Part shown: one piece after another, positions 1 to 10,669 of the stretch
Layout of the letters: each line of letters begins with the position of its first letter
How positions within the stretch are numbered: the first letter of the stretch is position 1
Source: Ramicandelaber brevisporus
Lineage: Eukaryota > Kickxellomycota > Ramicandelaberales > Ramicandelaberaceae
DNA: 29,511 nt
Assembly (NCBI GenBank): GCA_025201865.1
Contig: MU602963.1
Coordinates: 1-29,511, forward strand
Direction of reading: 5' to 3'
Made by a program: the position numbers and the translations under genes
Notes under the pieces: generated by a model
The model's database searches: none
Told to the model about the DNA's origin: nothing
What the model saw: only the letters and a program-made list of their open reading frames with translations

Positions 1-3000
1 TGTGAAGCAGGTTCAGATTGCACATAAAACTTATCCGGGACCATTAAAAAGTATCGACCCATTGCGTTTCTAAACCGATTCTTGTACACTTTTGGACTCA
101 CAATTGTCGGCTCTTTTCCACCGCCACCCAGGAACCCAGTCTCTTTCACCCAACTCTCCAGCTTCTTGTCCCAAGTATACGTTCTCACATAATCTACAAT
201 GCCAACCACCAATTCTTGATTCTGTTCATCAATGCCCACCAACAGTGAATAATCCATCACATTGAGATTGCTCAAGAACAGTGTGTCGTTGAACACAGCG
301 GAATGCAGCAGTTTCTTGGAGTGTTCACGCAAATAGATGGGCTTTGTACGCAGATAATTAGTCAGATTCTCATCCAGCAACACATCATCATCCTTACCAG
401 TCTGCGCAGCCAACCGATTGCGCTGAGAGCCCTTGAGATCAAAAATGGTTGAAATCTTGGGACGACCAAAGAACAGATTCTCCATCACCATGACATCCAT
501 TCGAGTAGATTTGCCAGTGGTTGGATTGCGGAAACCAATCTGATAGAAGCCAACCATCTTGGTAAGAATAGTGTGCACATCTAGGAATGCAGCACCGGCA
601 AAATACGTAAAGTACTTGGGTGCAAAGTCAAGGAAGGCATCCATTTCTGGGCGAGAAATCTGCTTGATGAGGAAGCGGTCATCATGAGTACGCATAAACG
701 ATGCACCAGACTTGCCGCCCTTGGTGGATGTGAAAGCGCAGCGTGCAATGGACTCAACGAAAGATGCCTGGTCACAGCCGCAGATTTGACGCAGAGACTC
801 AAACTGAGTGGCGTAGAAAATCTTGCAATACATCTTAGTCTCACCATCGTTGAAGCGATACATGATGTGATGGGATGGCGTGCACAGTAGTGTTTCATGC
901 GCTGCCAGCGACAAGTGCAGAGACATTGCAGATGCGGATGTAGATGGCGCAGACTGCTGCTGTTGAGACTCACCGCTGGCCTTATTATTGTTGACCGGTA
1001 CGAGCTCGACATCAGATGGAGAGAGCTGGCCAGCATCGACTGCTTGCTGCAACGCCTGAACCTGCAAAGAGAATACCTGCTCCTGATACTCGCGCGATGC
1101 CATTGTGAACGCAACGATGCTGCTCGGCTCATCGTCCCGCACGACTACGAATGAATCAAGGAAGACATGTTCAGTGCTTGGGAATGGCATCTCCAGCGCT
1201 GTGAACAACGATGCTCGGCCATCGATCAGGATGCTGCGCAGGGCTCGAATCAGAGATACGCGCTCATGTGGAACAGCACCAGGGGCACCAGAGTGAGCAA
1301 TTGTGGCTGGCGCACTTACAGTAGTCAGCTGAGCTTGGTCTTCCGATGTTGGTGCCTCGGCAGATGATTGTTCTGGTGAGGCTGGCTCGGTCGAAGTGGT
1401 GGTAGTGTCCTTGGCATCAGAATCAGGCTCAGGCTCAGGTTCGGGTACGGACTCGGTGCTGGTTGCATCGTGAAGCATCGACGATGGCCCTTGTTGTGGA
1501 TGCTGTGGATGCTGTGGATGTTGTGGTGGTGAAGGGACAGGAACACGCACAGAAAGAGTAGGCGATGGAGGCATATCGGTGAGCTCAAGTAACCGTGCAA
1601 AGTCACGCTCATCGGTTGGTGTACCCTCAATGTCCTCCAGCTCATCAAGCAAGGTGGGCAGCTTTCTGTGGTCGTGCTCACTATCACTGCGAACGAGAGC
1701 AGCTGATGATGTACTGGTATCTAGTTTCGGCAAGCCATTCTTGCCAACTTGCTGCTTCTGTTCACCATCTTGTGTGAGCGTCGGTGTCATCCCAGTTTCA
1801 CCATGAACACCTGAAGCAGCATCGGCAGCAGAAGCGGTCAATGGTCTAGAAGTGGACGTATCAAGGTCGCCAGCCAGAGAGTGGTGAGACTCTGAACCAT
1901 ACAGTCTGCCTTGACGCGCAGCAGCCTCGAGGATATCCGCTCGGATGATCGAATACAGCTTCTTCCGATCAAGCACGCCGTCTTCGTTAACAATGTCCAA
2001 GTCAGAGAGTGCAACGCTGGATGGCTTGGCTGAATACGGTGTTATTGGACGAAGACGAGAGCTACTGCCGTTGTTAGTTACATGCTCTCGAGACAGCCTG
2101 GTGCTAATCGAGGGTGGACGCAGAATCTCGTGGTGTTGCAAGGACTGTCTGCGATCAATGGATGTTGAAATAGATGGCTTTGACAAGAGCGGCTCGACAT
2201 CAGCTCTAGTCGAATTCAACGAGGTGTGTGAAAGAGTCTGGCGAGCTGTAGGTGGATGCGGCAAAGTAGTAACACCGGTATTTGACGTGACTGATGATAG
2301 CTGTGAGAATGATGTTCTGCGGAGACGTTGTCTGTTGTCATCAGTCTGTGCACTCTGATCGGATGGAGATGTCGCTACGAAGGCTGATGCGGATGGACGC
2401 AGGCTGGCTTGTCGAACATTGCTGGTTGTTACTGTTGTTGTTGTTGTCGTACCAGGTTGCTCAGACATTGTTGGTGGTAGTGGTGGCGATGGTGACATCA
2501 TTATATCAGCATCCCTTTCACTCGAACCAGCATTGTCATCACGACTATCCACGTCATCGTCGTCAAAACTGGGCTCTTCAGTGGCAGTATTGCCGCGACT
2601 TGGCTGATGCACTTGGATCTTGACATTTGGCTGGTAGATGACTTTGCGGCCAGACACGAGTCCAGGCTGGATAATCGACTTGGCTGCATTCCGTAGCGTG
2701 CTGCCAGTGCCTGCAGCGCTAGAATCGACACTGCTTCGGTGATGATGGCCAACAGCTCTAGTGAATGTTGACTGCAAGTTGCTAAATCGACTAACCAATC
2801 GAGCAAAGCGAGCTTTACCGATGCGACTCGGATGTGCACCACTGCTGTTGGCTGTAGCTGATGATGATGGTGGCGGACTCAGATCATTGTCTTTGGACGA
2901 GGTTGGACCAAGTGGAGGCGTTAATGAGTGATTGGCTGGATTAACGGCAGGCGACCCACTCTGACCTGGATGGTTGTGCCGTTGGTTTGGCGAGGAAGAC

Positions 3001-6000
3001 GAGCGTGCCTTGTCCGAGCTAGATGCGGCACTTGTGTTTGTCACAGAGATGGGTGGCTGAACAATTGGTCGAGTAGTCTGCTGCTGTTGGTTGTGAAGAG
3101 CAGTGTTCCCAGGCTTGCGTCTTATCAGCTTATCAGGTTTGGCATGTTCAGAAGGTCGGCGGGACTGTAGTTGTGGCTGTGGCTGTAGTTGGTGCTGCGG
3201 CGAGGAAGCAGCCTGTGACTTAGTAGAAGCGATCTGTTGAGTGGTGATATTAGTTGCAGGACTTGATATCCGAAGTTTCTGGAATTCGAGCGGGATTGAC
3301 GGCAGTGGAGGTGGTGTTGACATCAATGTATGCATTTGAAGACCAGCATCAGAGCTACGGCGCGAGGGCAGAGTTGACAGTAGTTTAGCACTGGATGCGC
3401 CAGATGAAGCAACTGATGACAATACGTTGGACTGGTGGCCTTGCATTAGCGCAGTGATGGACGACGCAGCCGCGGCTGTTGACTTACCCAAGCCATGCAA
3501 GTCATTCGCTGTATCCAACTCAGGCTTCGCTGTTGGTTTCGCAGCGACATCATCAATCGTGCTTGTGGTATCATCGGATGGCTTGATGGATTCCTGTGGA
3601 AGCTGCGACTGTGTTTGAGTTTGAGGTGGCTGCTGAGACTGCTGCGTGACTTTGATCTTTTTCGCTCTAATCGGCATGATTCCAAGTAAGCCGCGCTGTC
3701 TCTTCTCCAGTATCATTTCAGATGTATAATGACCATCATCACCAAAGTCATCAGCTGTAGTTAATTCAGGATCATACTCTAGTGCCATATTGTCAAGAGA
3801 GTGCTGTCTGCGATATTCCAGTGCTGAGTCTTCATTATCGCTGTGCTCATCGTTGATGGAGTCGTCGTCACCGCCATCGTCATCATAGTTGCTATTTCTA
3901 TTGTCAAACACAGGCGGAGGGGAAGCAATATACTCATGACCAGCTGTGATTGCAAGTATGTCATCAGAATCAGAAGCAACAGGCGGCGAGAGAGAGGTTG
4001 GCAAAGGAGATGAGCCAAGCACAATGTCCAGTCCAGGTGCTTGCATATCATCAGTGAGAAGTTCAACCAGTGGCTTTAAATTGCCAACTTGCAACGGAGG
4101 ATCAACGTCCAGTGAGAACTGCACTCCAGAGTCAACTTCAATATCGTCAATCGATGACTGCTGCTTCTCATCAACCTCCTCCACGGTAGATAGCTCCTTC
4201 TCTTCTTCCTCCTCAACAATCTCTTCGTCTGCCTCTTCCTCATTGTCACTCTCTGCTGAAATGGGAGCAGTGCCAGCAACCAAGCCCAGTAAGCTTCGTG
4301 TTGCCATATATCTAATGTTGCGATCACTTGCAATGTATCCATGTGCAACTCTCTCAAACTCTGCATTCCATTCTGCAATCTTCTCGGCTTGAACAACTCG
4401 AACCAGATTGACTGCCATGATATCACCAACACTGATAGCTTCCGCGACAGTTTGCTGTAAGAGTGATAGCATTGCAGCCTTGTCATCCATAGCACGCGTC
4501 TTGAGCTCTTTAATATCAGCGCGACATTTTGACAATTTCGACTCAGGCACCAATTCGTAGATGAATGCATGCAGCCGAGCTAGAATCGAATCCCAGTATT
4601 TTTCAATCCTTGTCTGGAGTTCATTCGCGTCATTGGTGATTGTAGCAAAGCGACTATTTGCAGCTTTGCTGTCATCGGCTGTTGGACCAAGATTTTTGAC
4701 AAATGAAATGCGCATTGAAGGCGGCGATACTTCCAGTAAGTCTATGCGATGATACTCGAATGCAACTGCCATGCCATTTAATCCAAAGTAACGAACGTGA
4801 TCATGATGAATATCATGTCTACATGGACTGGCTCTCAGTCTCAAACCAGTGTGATACAGAGTCAATTCAAAGTACTTGCCAATAGAATAGCGCCACGTTT
4901 GATCAGACACCGGAACAGCCTGCGTGCTTGCGCCGCATATTCTACACTTACTCCACATTAGCAATTGAGTTTCAAGGCCAGGAAGTGGTGCAGGATGCGC
5001 AGTACTTGTAGACACAGTGATGCGGCCGTGTCCATTTGCGTATTCACGAGTGTGCATCCACATTGGTTTGCCGCAGCTTGGCTCGGGACACACGCAGTCT
5101 TGGCTAAAGCACAAATCCTCGAGGTATTGGCCAAGTGTCAAGTCAGATGCTTCATCATAATACACAATGAGGTGGACAGAGGGTGGACGGCATGGCGCAT
5201 CACGGCCAGTGCAAGTGGTGGAGTACAATACATATAGATTCTGATGCTCATACATTGATAAATGACCATGCTGCTCAGTGACAAATTCTGATGCAGCCTT
5301 CCATCTGCAAGCAAGCTCATATTGTCTAGTTGCTATGTCTCGCATTAGTCTCCATTCTGTATCATGCAACACACTAATCACTTGCTCCATCGATGGTCTA
5401 TGTCCATTGTTCGCTGCAGTCAGTGTATTTTGATATTTTGAGACCAGCGATCGATACTGTTGCTCCAACTCGCTTGCTTCAAGTTCATCCTGGCGTAAAC
5501 GCAACAAAAGGAACGGAGGAGGAAACATCACGCCAGGCGATGTGGATAGCACTGTGAATGTATATGGATAAACAAGCGAGGCCGATGAGCGGCCCAAGCT
5601 AGCTGTGCCGAATCGCTCGCTCACAGTGCGACTGCTGCTTCCATCAATGTATGACGTAGCTTGGTCCAATGCAAACAGATGGGCAGTGACTGGTATATTG
5701 TGGTGGTCTGAAGGCGAACGATTTTGCATCTGTTGCTGGTGTGAGTGCATAGGAGGAGTAACACCAGCTGATGTAATGGAAGCCAGTGACTGATGTTGCT
5801 GTTGAACTTTATGGAGAGGAGACTCTTGTGAAAGCGGTGCAGAGAGTGATTCATTGAGAGCAGCCGCAGCATTCATTGCAAACTCATCTCTCAGTAAATA
5901 AGTTTCCAGCTTGAGTCCAAACGCTGCAGCAATTGTGAAACGCGCAACGTGCTTGACTCTTGCCAACTCATCAACAGAAGCACCTCGCAGAATAAGAGTG

Positions 6001-9000
6001 CATCCAAGTGCGGGCAAGCATCCATCAAATAGCATTAGAGTTTTGCGATATCTCGGAATGGCTGGATGCTCAAATGTTTGCACTCTGAATGAATCACATG
6101 TACCAAGACGAGGCTCAAATGAAAGGCGATCGACTGATGCAATCAACGAGGCGCCAGTACAGCGAGCAACGGTGCGTAGAGATTGCTCTGGGATATCATA
6201 AGCCACAGCTACGCCAGCTGCCACGAGGAAATCCATGGCCAATCTAGCAACATTACGATGGACCAGCAGCAGAGTAGGAGAGAATGCGAGAATGCGCGCA
6301 ACCAGTTTGTGCAAATAGTCTCGTTCTTGATCCAAAACAGTAGCCAGAGACAGTAGTTGAGGTCCGCCACGCTCGTATTCCAGACTAAACATCAAGATCA
6401 TTATACGAGGACGCTCAATGTACCGCGGCATTTGACGCTGTGCCAAATTCTTGGAACAAACGGTGCCAGTAATGTACCTAGAGTCGCTAGGAAGTCCACC
6501 CGGCAGCTTTTTAATTTTAACAAATCTCAATATATCAATGTCATCATCTGCTCCACGGACATCCGGTGCTACTCTATCACACACCAGCTCTATCAACCCC
6601 AGTGTTACGGCTGCCCATTCAGCCACTGTCCCATATCCATGATGAACATTAGCTGGACGAAGCTCAGGAATGCCAATGTCACGAAGAAGCTGCTCAAGCA
6701 TCAATCGCAAGTGTTTGAGAGACGCTGCACTCATCTCAAGACTCTGCTGCGTAGCTACAGGAGCCTGTTCATTGACAAGGTCTGCGCTCTCTGCAATGTG
6801 TGCGTTCGACTCAAGCTCTGCAGATCGTGTTCTAATGTCCCCAGATGATATGGCTGCTGCGTTGCCTGCGTATGAAGAGAACAGTTGACCAATTAAACCA
6901 AGTCCAATACCCCATCCACCGCTGCCTCCTGTCGCTGTGGTTGCATGGTTTGTACCATCAGCACCAGTTGTTGTCGCTGCTGCTGCTGCATGATGGCTGA
7001 GAGAAGTCAAAGTGCTGTCGATGTGAGCAATCTCACCATTAGCATCAGTCCGAATTATAGTGGAATCATGAGCTGTGCCAAATGATGCCAGTGCAGCAGC
7101 CACCGCAGCAGATGCAGCGGATGACTGAGAAATTAAATGCTCGGAGCCATCTCTATCTGAATTTGCATTTCTAAATGGTACTCTTCGCTGTTGTTGTTGT
7201 TGCTGCTGCTGTGGTTGCTGCTGCTGTTGCGGCTTCTGTGTTCGAGAGTGAGCTTGTTTATTCGACTCTGAATGCTGTTGAAGATGATTGTTACATTTGG
7301 CACAATTTGCCTTGGAGAATGGATGTAGATGAGTATGACTTAACTGCGAGTCACTTTCATTGGAACATTCAGAGATTGCTGAAATAGTTGATACAGCCAA
7401 TGGAGACTGTGGAGTCTGTGATGCATGATTTCGTATCCGTTGTACTGCAAGCTGTTGAGGACTCTTGGCTGTAGAAGCTTGCTGTTGTTGCTGCTGTTGT
7501 TGCTGCTGCTGTTGTTGCTGGTGTTGTTGCTGGTGTTGTTGTTGGTGCTGCTGTGCTTGCTGTTTCTGCGAAGAAAGAGTATCTGTAGTAGTTGAGCTAG
7601 GTGAATAGTATTCACTAACGCGCTGTGCCAAACTGGCTGCAATACCGCGCATCTGCTCGGCCAATGCAGAGCTACCACCGTCGGCTGCTGTCCTTGACTG
7701 TTCAACCGAAGCATCATATGACGCATCGACAACATCTGGTCCAAGGTGTTCACGAATACGAGTGTAGCAATAATCGCAGACTCTCAGTAATGCAGATTGC
7801 TGCTGTGAAAGGTGTTGATGTTGTTGATGTTGTTGCTGTTGTTGCTGTTGCTGTTGCTGAATAGGCTGTTGATTACTTATTAATTGACTATTAATCATAT
7901 TTGAAGCACACTGATGGCAGAATATTAATCCACATATTCTACAGTGATGGCGTCGACGGAATGTTCCAAATTTACGATGGCATTCATAGCATTCTGAACT
8001 AACCTCGTCTGGCATCCAATACTCAGATCCTTCGTGCTGATGGCTATGGCTAAGTGTTAATTGTGCTGCTGTATTTGTGGTGGTTGATGATGCTCTCTGG
8101 TGTTTTGTATTTGCTGGTGAGTTATCGAATGATACTGGCTTGGGCTTATTGGTAGCTTTTGTATTTGATGGCGATGGTGACGGCGATGTTGAAATGTCGC
8201 CAGCCGATGAACCCTCCACACCACCAGCACCACCGCCATTGCTACCACTGCCACCACCACTCCAAAGTGCCATTAGGTTGCGTAGAGAGGGTTTGCGAGG
8301 CAGTAACGAAGTAACTGACTTGAGTGTTAATGATGACTCTGAATTTGTTCTCTTTAAACCACTTTCAGGCTGTATCATGGCAGTGGGAGACTTTGGAGAG
8401 TTTATCGAGGCTGTGGTTGTTACTGATGTGCCCAACTGATGCTGTAAATGCGAAGGTCGGCCAAACTGATTATTGCTGCGTTGCATACTGATCCGTGGAC
8501 TTTTGATCTCTTTACTACTACTGCCAACACTACTACCAAAAGCATCATCGTCGAACTCGTTATCAGCCGCTGCCACAAAGAATTTAGAGCCCGCTGAGCT
8601 GCCTCCAATTGTCGAGTTAACCGCTTTTGCAATTTCGTCAATCGATGCCTTTGGTGAAGGAATGCTCATTGGCAATGGCAGCACTGGAGGAAGTGCATCG
8701 AACAGTGCACTATTGCCGCCATGAAGTGATGATCCGCCAGCTGCAATCCTAGCGCTAACATTGGCATTGTGTTCCTCGAGAATAGTTGGTGGAACGTGAC
8801 GCTTCACTGCAGAATAATCATACATTGAGCCGGTTCGTGATCTGGCAGGTGCTGATGCTGATGCCGATGAAAGACGAGGAGATCCTGGAATAATCATGTC
8901 ATCCTGATCATCCAATGCTGCTGTCATTGCCTTCCATGTTGCACCATTTCGTGGCGGTGATTGTATCAATGATGGAAACCGTGATGATTGTGGAGTACTT

Positions 9001-9416
9001 GGGAAACCAGCTGAGGAAGCTGAAGAAGTGAGATTTGGTGACGCGGTGAAGATTGCTGAGGAAGTCACTGTTGGTGTAGATGGCAGAAGTGGCTTGGCGG
9101 TTGTAGCCGTTGCTGTTGCTGCTGTTGCTGCTGTTGCATTGCCACTGCTACTACTACTACTTCGACTCGTGGCATGACTTCCACTTGCTGAGCTTGTGCC
9201 TGTGTTCGTGTTTGTGTTTGTCGCACTCCCGCTACCACTGCCACTGCCACTGCCACTACCGCTGTTACTACCGCTGCTGCTGTGGAACGGATTCCGAAGC
9301 CGTCGAACCCAGCGTGACAGCATACCCTCTGGAGGCGGGCCGCCGCCGCCAACTCTGTCGCGGTCACTGCTGGTTGATCGTCGCTCAATGTCTTCAAAGC
9401 TAATCAGTCCGTCCAT
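1..9416 (-). CDS. FAB1: 1-phosphatidylinositol-3-phosphate 5-kinase (Fab1/PIKfyve), C-terminal end cut by window edge
   Basis: This kinase converts PI3P to PI(3,5)P2 on endosome and vacuole membranes. The minus-strand frame is open from the ATG at 9416-9414 to base 1 (3138 codons) with no stop. Order of domains: low-complexity N-terminus; FYVE zinc finger at about aa 468-560 with the RRRHHCRICG core; Cpn60/TCP1-like domain at about aa 920-1175 (VKIKKLPGG, then a GTVCSKN segment); cysteine-rich Fab1-specific region at about aa 1370-1580 with HDHVRYFG; an acidic and Ser-rich linker; and the PIP kinase domain from about aa 2800. The kinase shows GGKSGASF, the catalytic DLKGS near aa 2990, MDYSLLVGID near aa 3055 and a VGIVDY metal-binding motif. 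Only a short tail should be missing. The frame stays open upstream to about 9657 but has no earlier ATG. Family members are usually about 1800-2300 aa; the excess is Ser/Gln/Asp-rich linker. Confidence 0.97.
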   Translation of the reverse strand, partial: MDGLISFEDIERRSTSSDRDRVGGGGPPPEGMLSRWVRRLRNPFHSSSGSNSGSGSGSGSGSGSATNTNTNTGTSSASGSHATSRSSSSSSGNATAATAATATATTAKPLLPSTPTVTSSAIFTASPNLTSSASSAGFPSTPQSSRFPSLIQSPPRNGATWKAMTAALDDQDDMIIPGSPRLSSASASAPARSRTGSMYDYSAVKRHVPPTILEEHNANVSARIAAGGSSLHGGNSALFDALPPVLPLPMSIPSPKASIDEIAKAVNSTIGGSSAGSKFFVAAADNEFDDDAFGSSVGSSSKEIKSPRISMQRSNNQFGRPSHLQHQLGTSVTTTASINSPKSPTAMIQPESGLKRTNSESSLTLKSVTSLLPRKPSLRNLMALWSGGGSGSNGGGAGGVEGSSAGDISTSPSPSPSNTKATNKPKPVSFDNSPANTKHQRASSTTTNTAAQLTLSHSHQHEGSEYWMPDEVSSECYECHRKFGTFRRRHHCRICGLIFCHQCASNMINSQLISNQQPIQQQQQQQQQQHQQHQHLSQQQSALLRVCDYCYTRIREHLGPDVVDASYDASVEQSRTAADGGSSALAEQMRGIAASLAQRVSEYYSPSSTTTDTLSSQKQQAQQHQQQHQQQHQQQQQQQQQQQQQQASTAKSPQQLAVQRIRNHASQTPQSPLAVSTISAISECSNESDSQLSHTHLHPFSKANCAKCNNHLQQHSESNKQAHSRTQKPQQQQQPQQQQQQQQRRVPFRNANSDRDGSEHLISQSSAASAAVAAALASFGTAHDSTIIRTDANGEIAHIDSTLTSLSHHAAAAATTTGADGTNHATTATGGSGGWGIGLGLIGQLFSSYAGNAAAISSGDIRTRSAELESNAHIAESADLVNEQAPVATQQSLEMSAASLKHLRLMLEQLLRDIGIPELRPANVHHGYGTVAEWAAVTLGLIELVCDRVAPDVRGADDDIDILRFVKIKKLPGGLPSDSRYITGTVCSKNLAQRQMPRYIERPRIMILMFSLEYERGGPQLLSLATVLDQERDYLHKLVARILAFSPTLLLVHRNVARLAMDFLVAAGVAVAYDIPEQSLRTVARCTGASLIASVDRLSFEPRLGTCDSFRVQTFEHPAIPRYRKTLMLFDGCLPALGCTLILRGASVDELARVKHVARFTIAAAFGLKLETYLLRDEFAMNAAAALNESLSAPLSQESPLHKVQQQHQSLASITSAGVTPPMHSHQQQMQNRSPSDHHNIPVTAHLFALDQATSYIDGSSSRTVSERFGTASLGRSSASLVYPYTFTVLSTSPGVMFPPPFLLLRLRQDELEASELEQQYRSLVSKYQNTLTAANNGHRPSMEQVISVLHDTEWRLMRDIATRQYELACRWKAASEFVTEQHGHLSMYEHQNLYVLYSTTCTGRDAPCRPPSVHLIVYYDEASDLTLGQYLEDLCFSQDCVCPEPSCGKPMWMHTREYANGHGRITVSTSTAHPAPLPGLETQLLMWSKCRICGASTQAVPVSDQTWRYSIGKYFELTLYHTGLRLRASPCRHDIHHDHVRYFGLNGMAVAFEYHRIDLLEVSPPSMRISFVKNLGPTADDSKAANSRFATITNDANELQTRIEKYWDSILARLHAFIYELVPESKLSKCRADIKELKTRAMDDKAAMLSLLQQTVAEAISVGDIMAVNLVRVVQAEKIAEWNAEFERVAHGYIASDRNIRYMATRSLLGLVAGTAPISAESDNEEEADEEIVEEEEEKELSTVEEVDEKQQSSIDDIEVDSGVQFSLDVDPPLQVGNLKPLVELLTDDMQAPGLDIVLGSSPLPTSLSPPVASDSDDILAITAGHEYIASPPPVFDNRNSNYDDDGGDDDSINDEHSDNEDSALEYRRQHSLDNMALEYDPELTTADDFGDDGHYTSEMILEKRQRGLLGIMPIRAKKIKVTQQSQQPPQTQTQSQLPQESIKPSDDTTSTIDDVAAKPTAKPELDTANDLHGLGKSTAAAASSITALMQGHQSNVLSSVASSGASSAKLLSTLPSRRSSDAGLQMHTLMSTPPPLPSIPLEFQKLRISSPATNITTQQIASTKSQAASSPQHQLQPQPQLQSRRPSEHAKPDKLIRRKPGNTALHNQQQQTTRPIVQPPISVTNTSAASSSDKARSSSSPNQRHNHPGQSGSPAVNPANHSLTPPLGPTSSKDNDLSPPPSSSATANSSGAHPSRIGKARFARLVSRFSNLQSTFTRAVGHHHRSSVDSSAAGTGSTLRNAAKSIIQPGLVSGRKVIYQPNVKIQVHQPSRGNTATEEPSFDDDDVDSRDDNAGSSERDADIMMSPSPPLPPTMSEQPGTTTTTTVTTSNVRQASLRPSASAFVATSPSDQSAQTDDNRQRLRRTSFSQLSSVTSNTGVTTLPHPPTARQTLSHTSLNSTRADVEPLLSKPSISTSIDRRQSLQHHEILRPPSISTRLSREHVTNNGSSSRLRPITPYSAKPSSVALSDLDIVNEDGVLDRKKLYSIIRADILEAAARQGRLYGSESHHSLAGDLDTSTSRPLTASAADAASGVHGETGMTPTLTQDGEQKQQVGKNGLPKLDTSTSSAALVRSDSEHDHRKLPTLLDELEDIEGTPTDERDFARLLELTDMPPSPTLSVRVPVPSPPQHPQHPQHPQQGPSSMLHDATSTESVPEPEPEPDSDAKDTTTTSTEPASPEQSSAEAPTSEDQAQLTTVSAPATIAHSGAPGAVPHERVSLIRALRSILIDGRASLFTALEMPFPSTEHVFLDSFVVVRDDEPSSIVAFTMASREYQEQVFSLQVQALQQAVDAGQLSPSDVELVPVNNNKASGESQQQQSAPSTSASAMSLHLSLAAHETLLCTPSHHIMYRFNDGETKMYCKIFYATQFESLRQICGCDQASFVESIARCAFTSTKGGKSGASFMRTHDDRFLIKQISRPEMDAFLDFAPKYFTYFAGAAFLDVHTILTKMVGFYQIGFRNPTTGKSTRMDVMVMENLFFGRPKISTIFDLKGSQRNRLAAQTGKDDDVLLDENLTNYLRTKPIYLREHSKKLLHSAVFNDTLFLSNLNVMDYSLLVGIDEQNQELVVGIVDYVRTYTWDKKLESWVKETGFLGGGGKEPTIVSPKVYKNRFRNAMGRYFLMVPDKFYVQSEPAS
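7485..7569 (-). repeat. Polyglutamine/histidine tract in the FAB1 linker
   Basis: Mixed CAG/CAA codons with occasional CAC encode a Q/H-rich run between the FYVE and chaperonin-like domains of FAB1. The mixture of synonymous codons makes it less prone to slippage than pure CAG. Confidence 0.9.
7797..7859 (-). repeat. Polyglutamine tract inserted inside the FYVE finger
   Basis: CAG/CAA codons with a few His codons lie between the sixth zinc-ligand Cys (codon at 7908-7910) and the seventh (codon at 7776-7778). The two cysteines are separated by 43 residues, against roughly 16-20 in ordinary FYVE domains. Both flanking Cys pairs, CHQC and CDYC, are intact, so the finger itself is probably still formed. 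Confidence 0.93.
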
Positions 9417-9661
9417 GCACAACGCGAGTCCAAGCGGTAATTCGAATAAGAAAAAATAATTGGCACAGAGGCAAACAGTGGTGGAAATTATCCAAGGTGC
9501 AGAGTTATGAACACGAAGCGCTGAGCATTGACTATCCCAATAGGTGATAATTGAAAGGTTAACTGAAAGGCTGTTCGCTAGGCTGTGTGGTATCAACACT
9601 ATCCAAACTAATAAGAGAAAAGTACATGTTGTAAAGCAAAAAGTAAATAAGACAAGTTAGG

Positions 9662-10638
9662 TTAATCATCGTCGGATGAGGTTGCCGAACCAGCATCGGA
9701 TAAGTCTGCTCCGCCGAACAAATCGTCATGTTCAGATTGCTGCTGCTGCTGCTGTTGTTGTTGCTGTTGCTGTTGTTGCTGTTGCTGCTGCTGTTGTTGT
9801 TGTTGTTGTTGCTGTTGTTGTTGAGGATGTAGTGCAAAGATTGACTGCTGAGCTTGAATGTGAGATTGATGGTGAACTTGTGGTTGTGGAGGCAGTACCA
9901 CCTGTTCAAATTCTGCATCATCTTCATCATCTTCATCTTCGCCGTCGGCATGGTTGTTGTTATGACTGTTTCCTATAAAGTTGGCTACTGCACTTGCAAC
10001 TGCCGCAGTAGAGTGCAATGTTGGTACAGGGACAGCTGGCTGGTTCCAATCATCAGTGTGCTCCTCTAATAATCGATTGAGCTCATCAGGATCAACCAAG
10101 GCATCTGTATTGTCTCCGTTGTTATCATGCACAAAAGCTGCCGGATTAATACTGTCTTCCGCAATCTCCATATTGGTAGTAATGTTGAGGCCGAGTTCGA
10201 CAGCCGCAGGTTCAATTACTTCCTCCATATCCATCTCGTCGTCATCATCAACATCGTCACCAATAATAGTATCGCCAACTACATCGTTGAAATCCATCAA
10301 CAGTTCATTTTCCAGGTCCACATCATCTGAAATTGTTGCTGTTGTGGCCACTTTGGTTAGAGGAGCTGGTTTTGGTTTCGACTGTTGAGTTTCTACAGTA
10401 GTTGTTGAAGATGGCATCTTGTCAAGCACATCAAAAAGACTTGCTCCTTTTCTCTTGGCTGTGCCTGCTGCTGTGGCACTCTTACTGCTGCCACGAGAGT
10501 TTCCAGATGAATTCTTTGGTACGGTATCAGTTTCCGGTGCTGCTGGCTTAGTCTTTTGGCTCGCATTCGATTTGGCAGCTGGCTTAGTAACTGGTCGCTT
10601 TGGTTTTGGCGGCGGCGGTGGTGGTAGTGCTGCTAGCG

Positions 10639-10669
<31 letters not shown>

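Noticed and set aside
6357..6848. 163-codon plus-strand frame inside the FAB1 gene.
   Set aside because: It is antisense to the conserved chaperonin-like domain of FAB1 and shows no domain of its own. The same applies to the other plus-strand frames within 1-9416.
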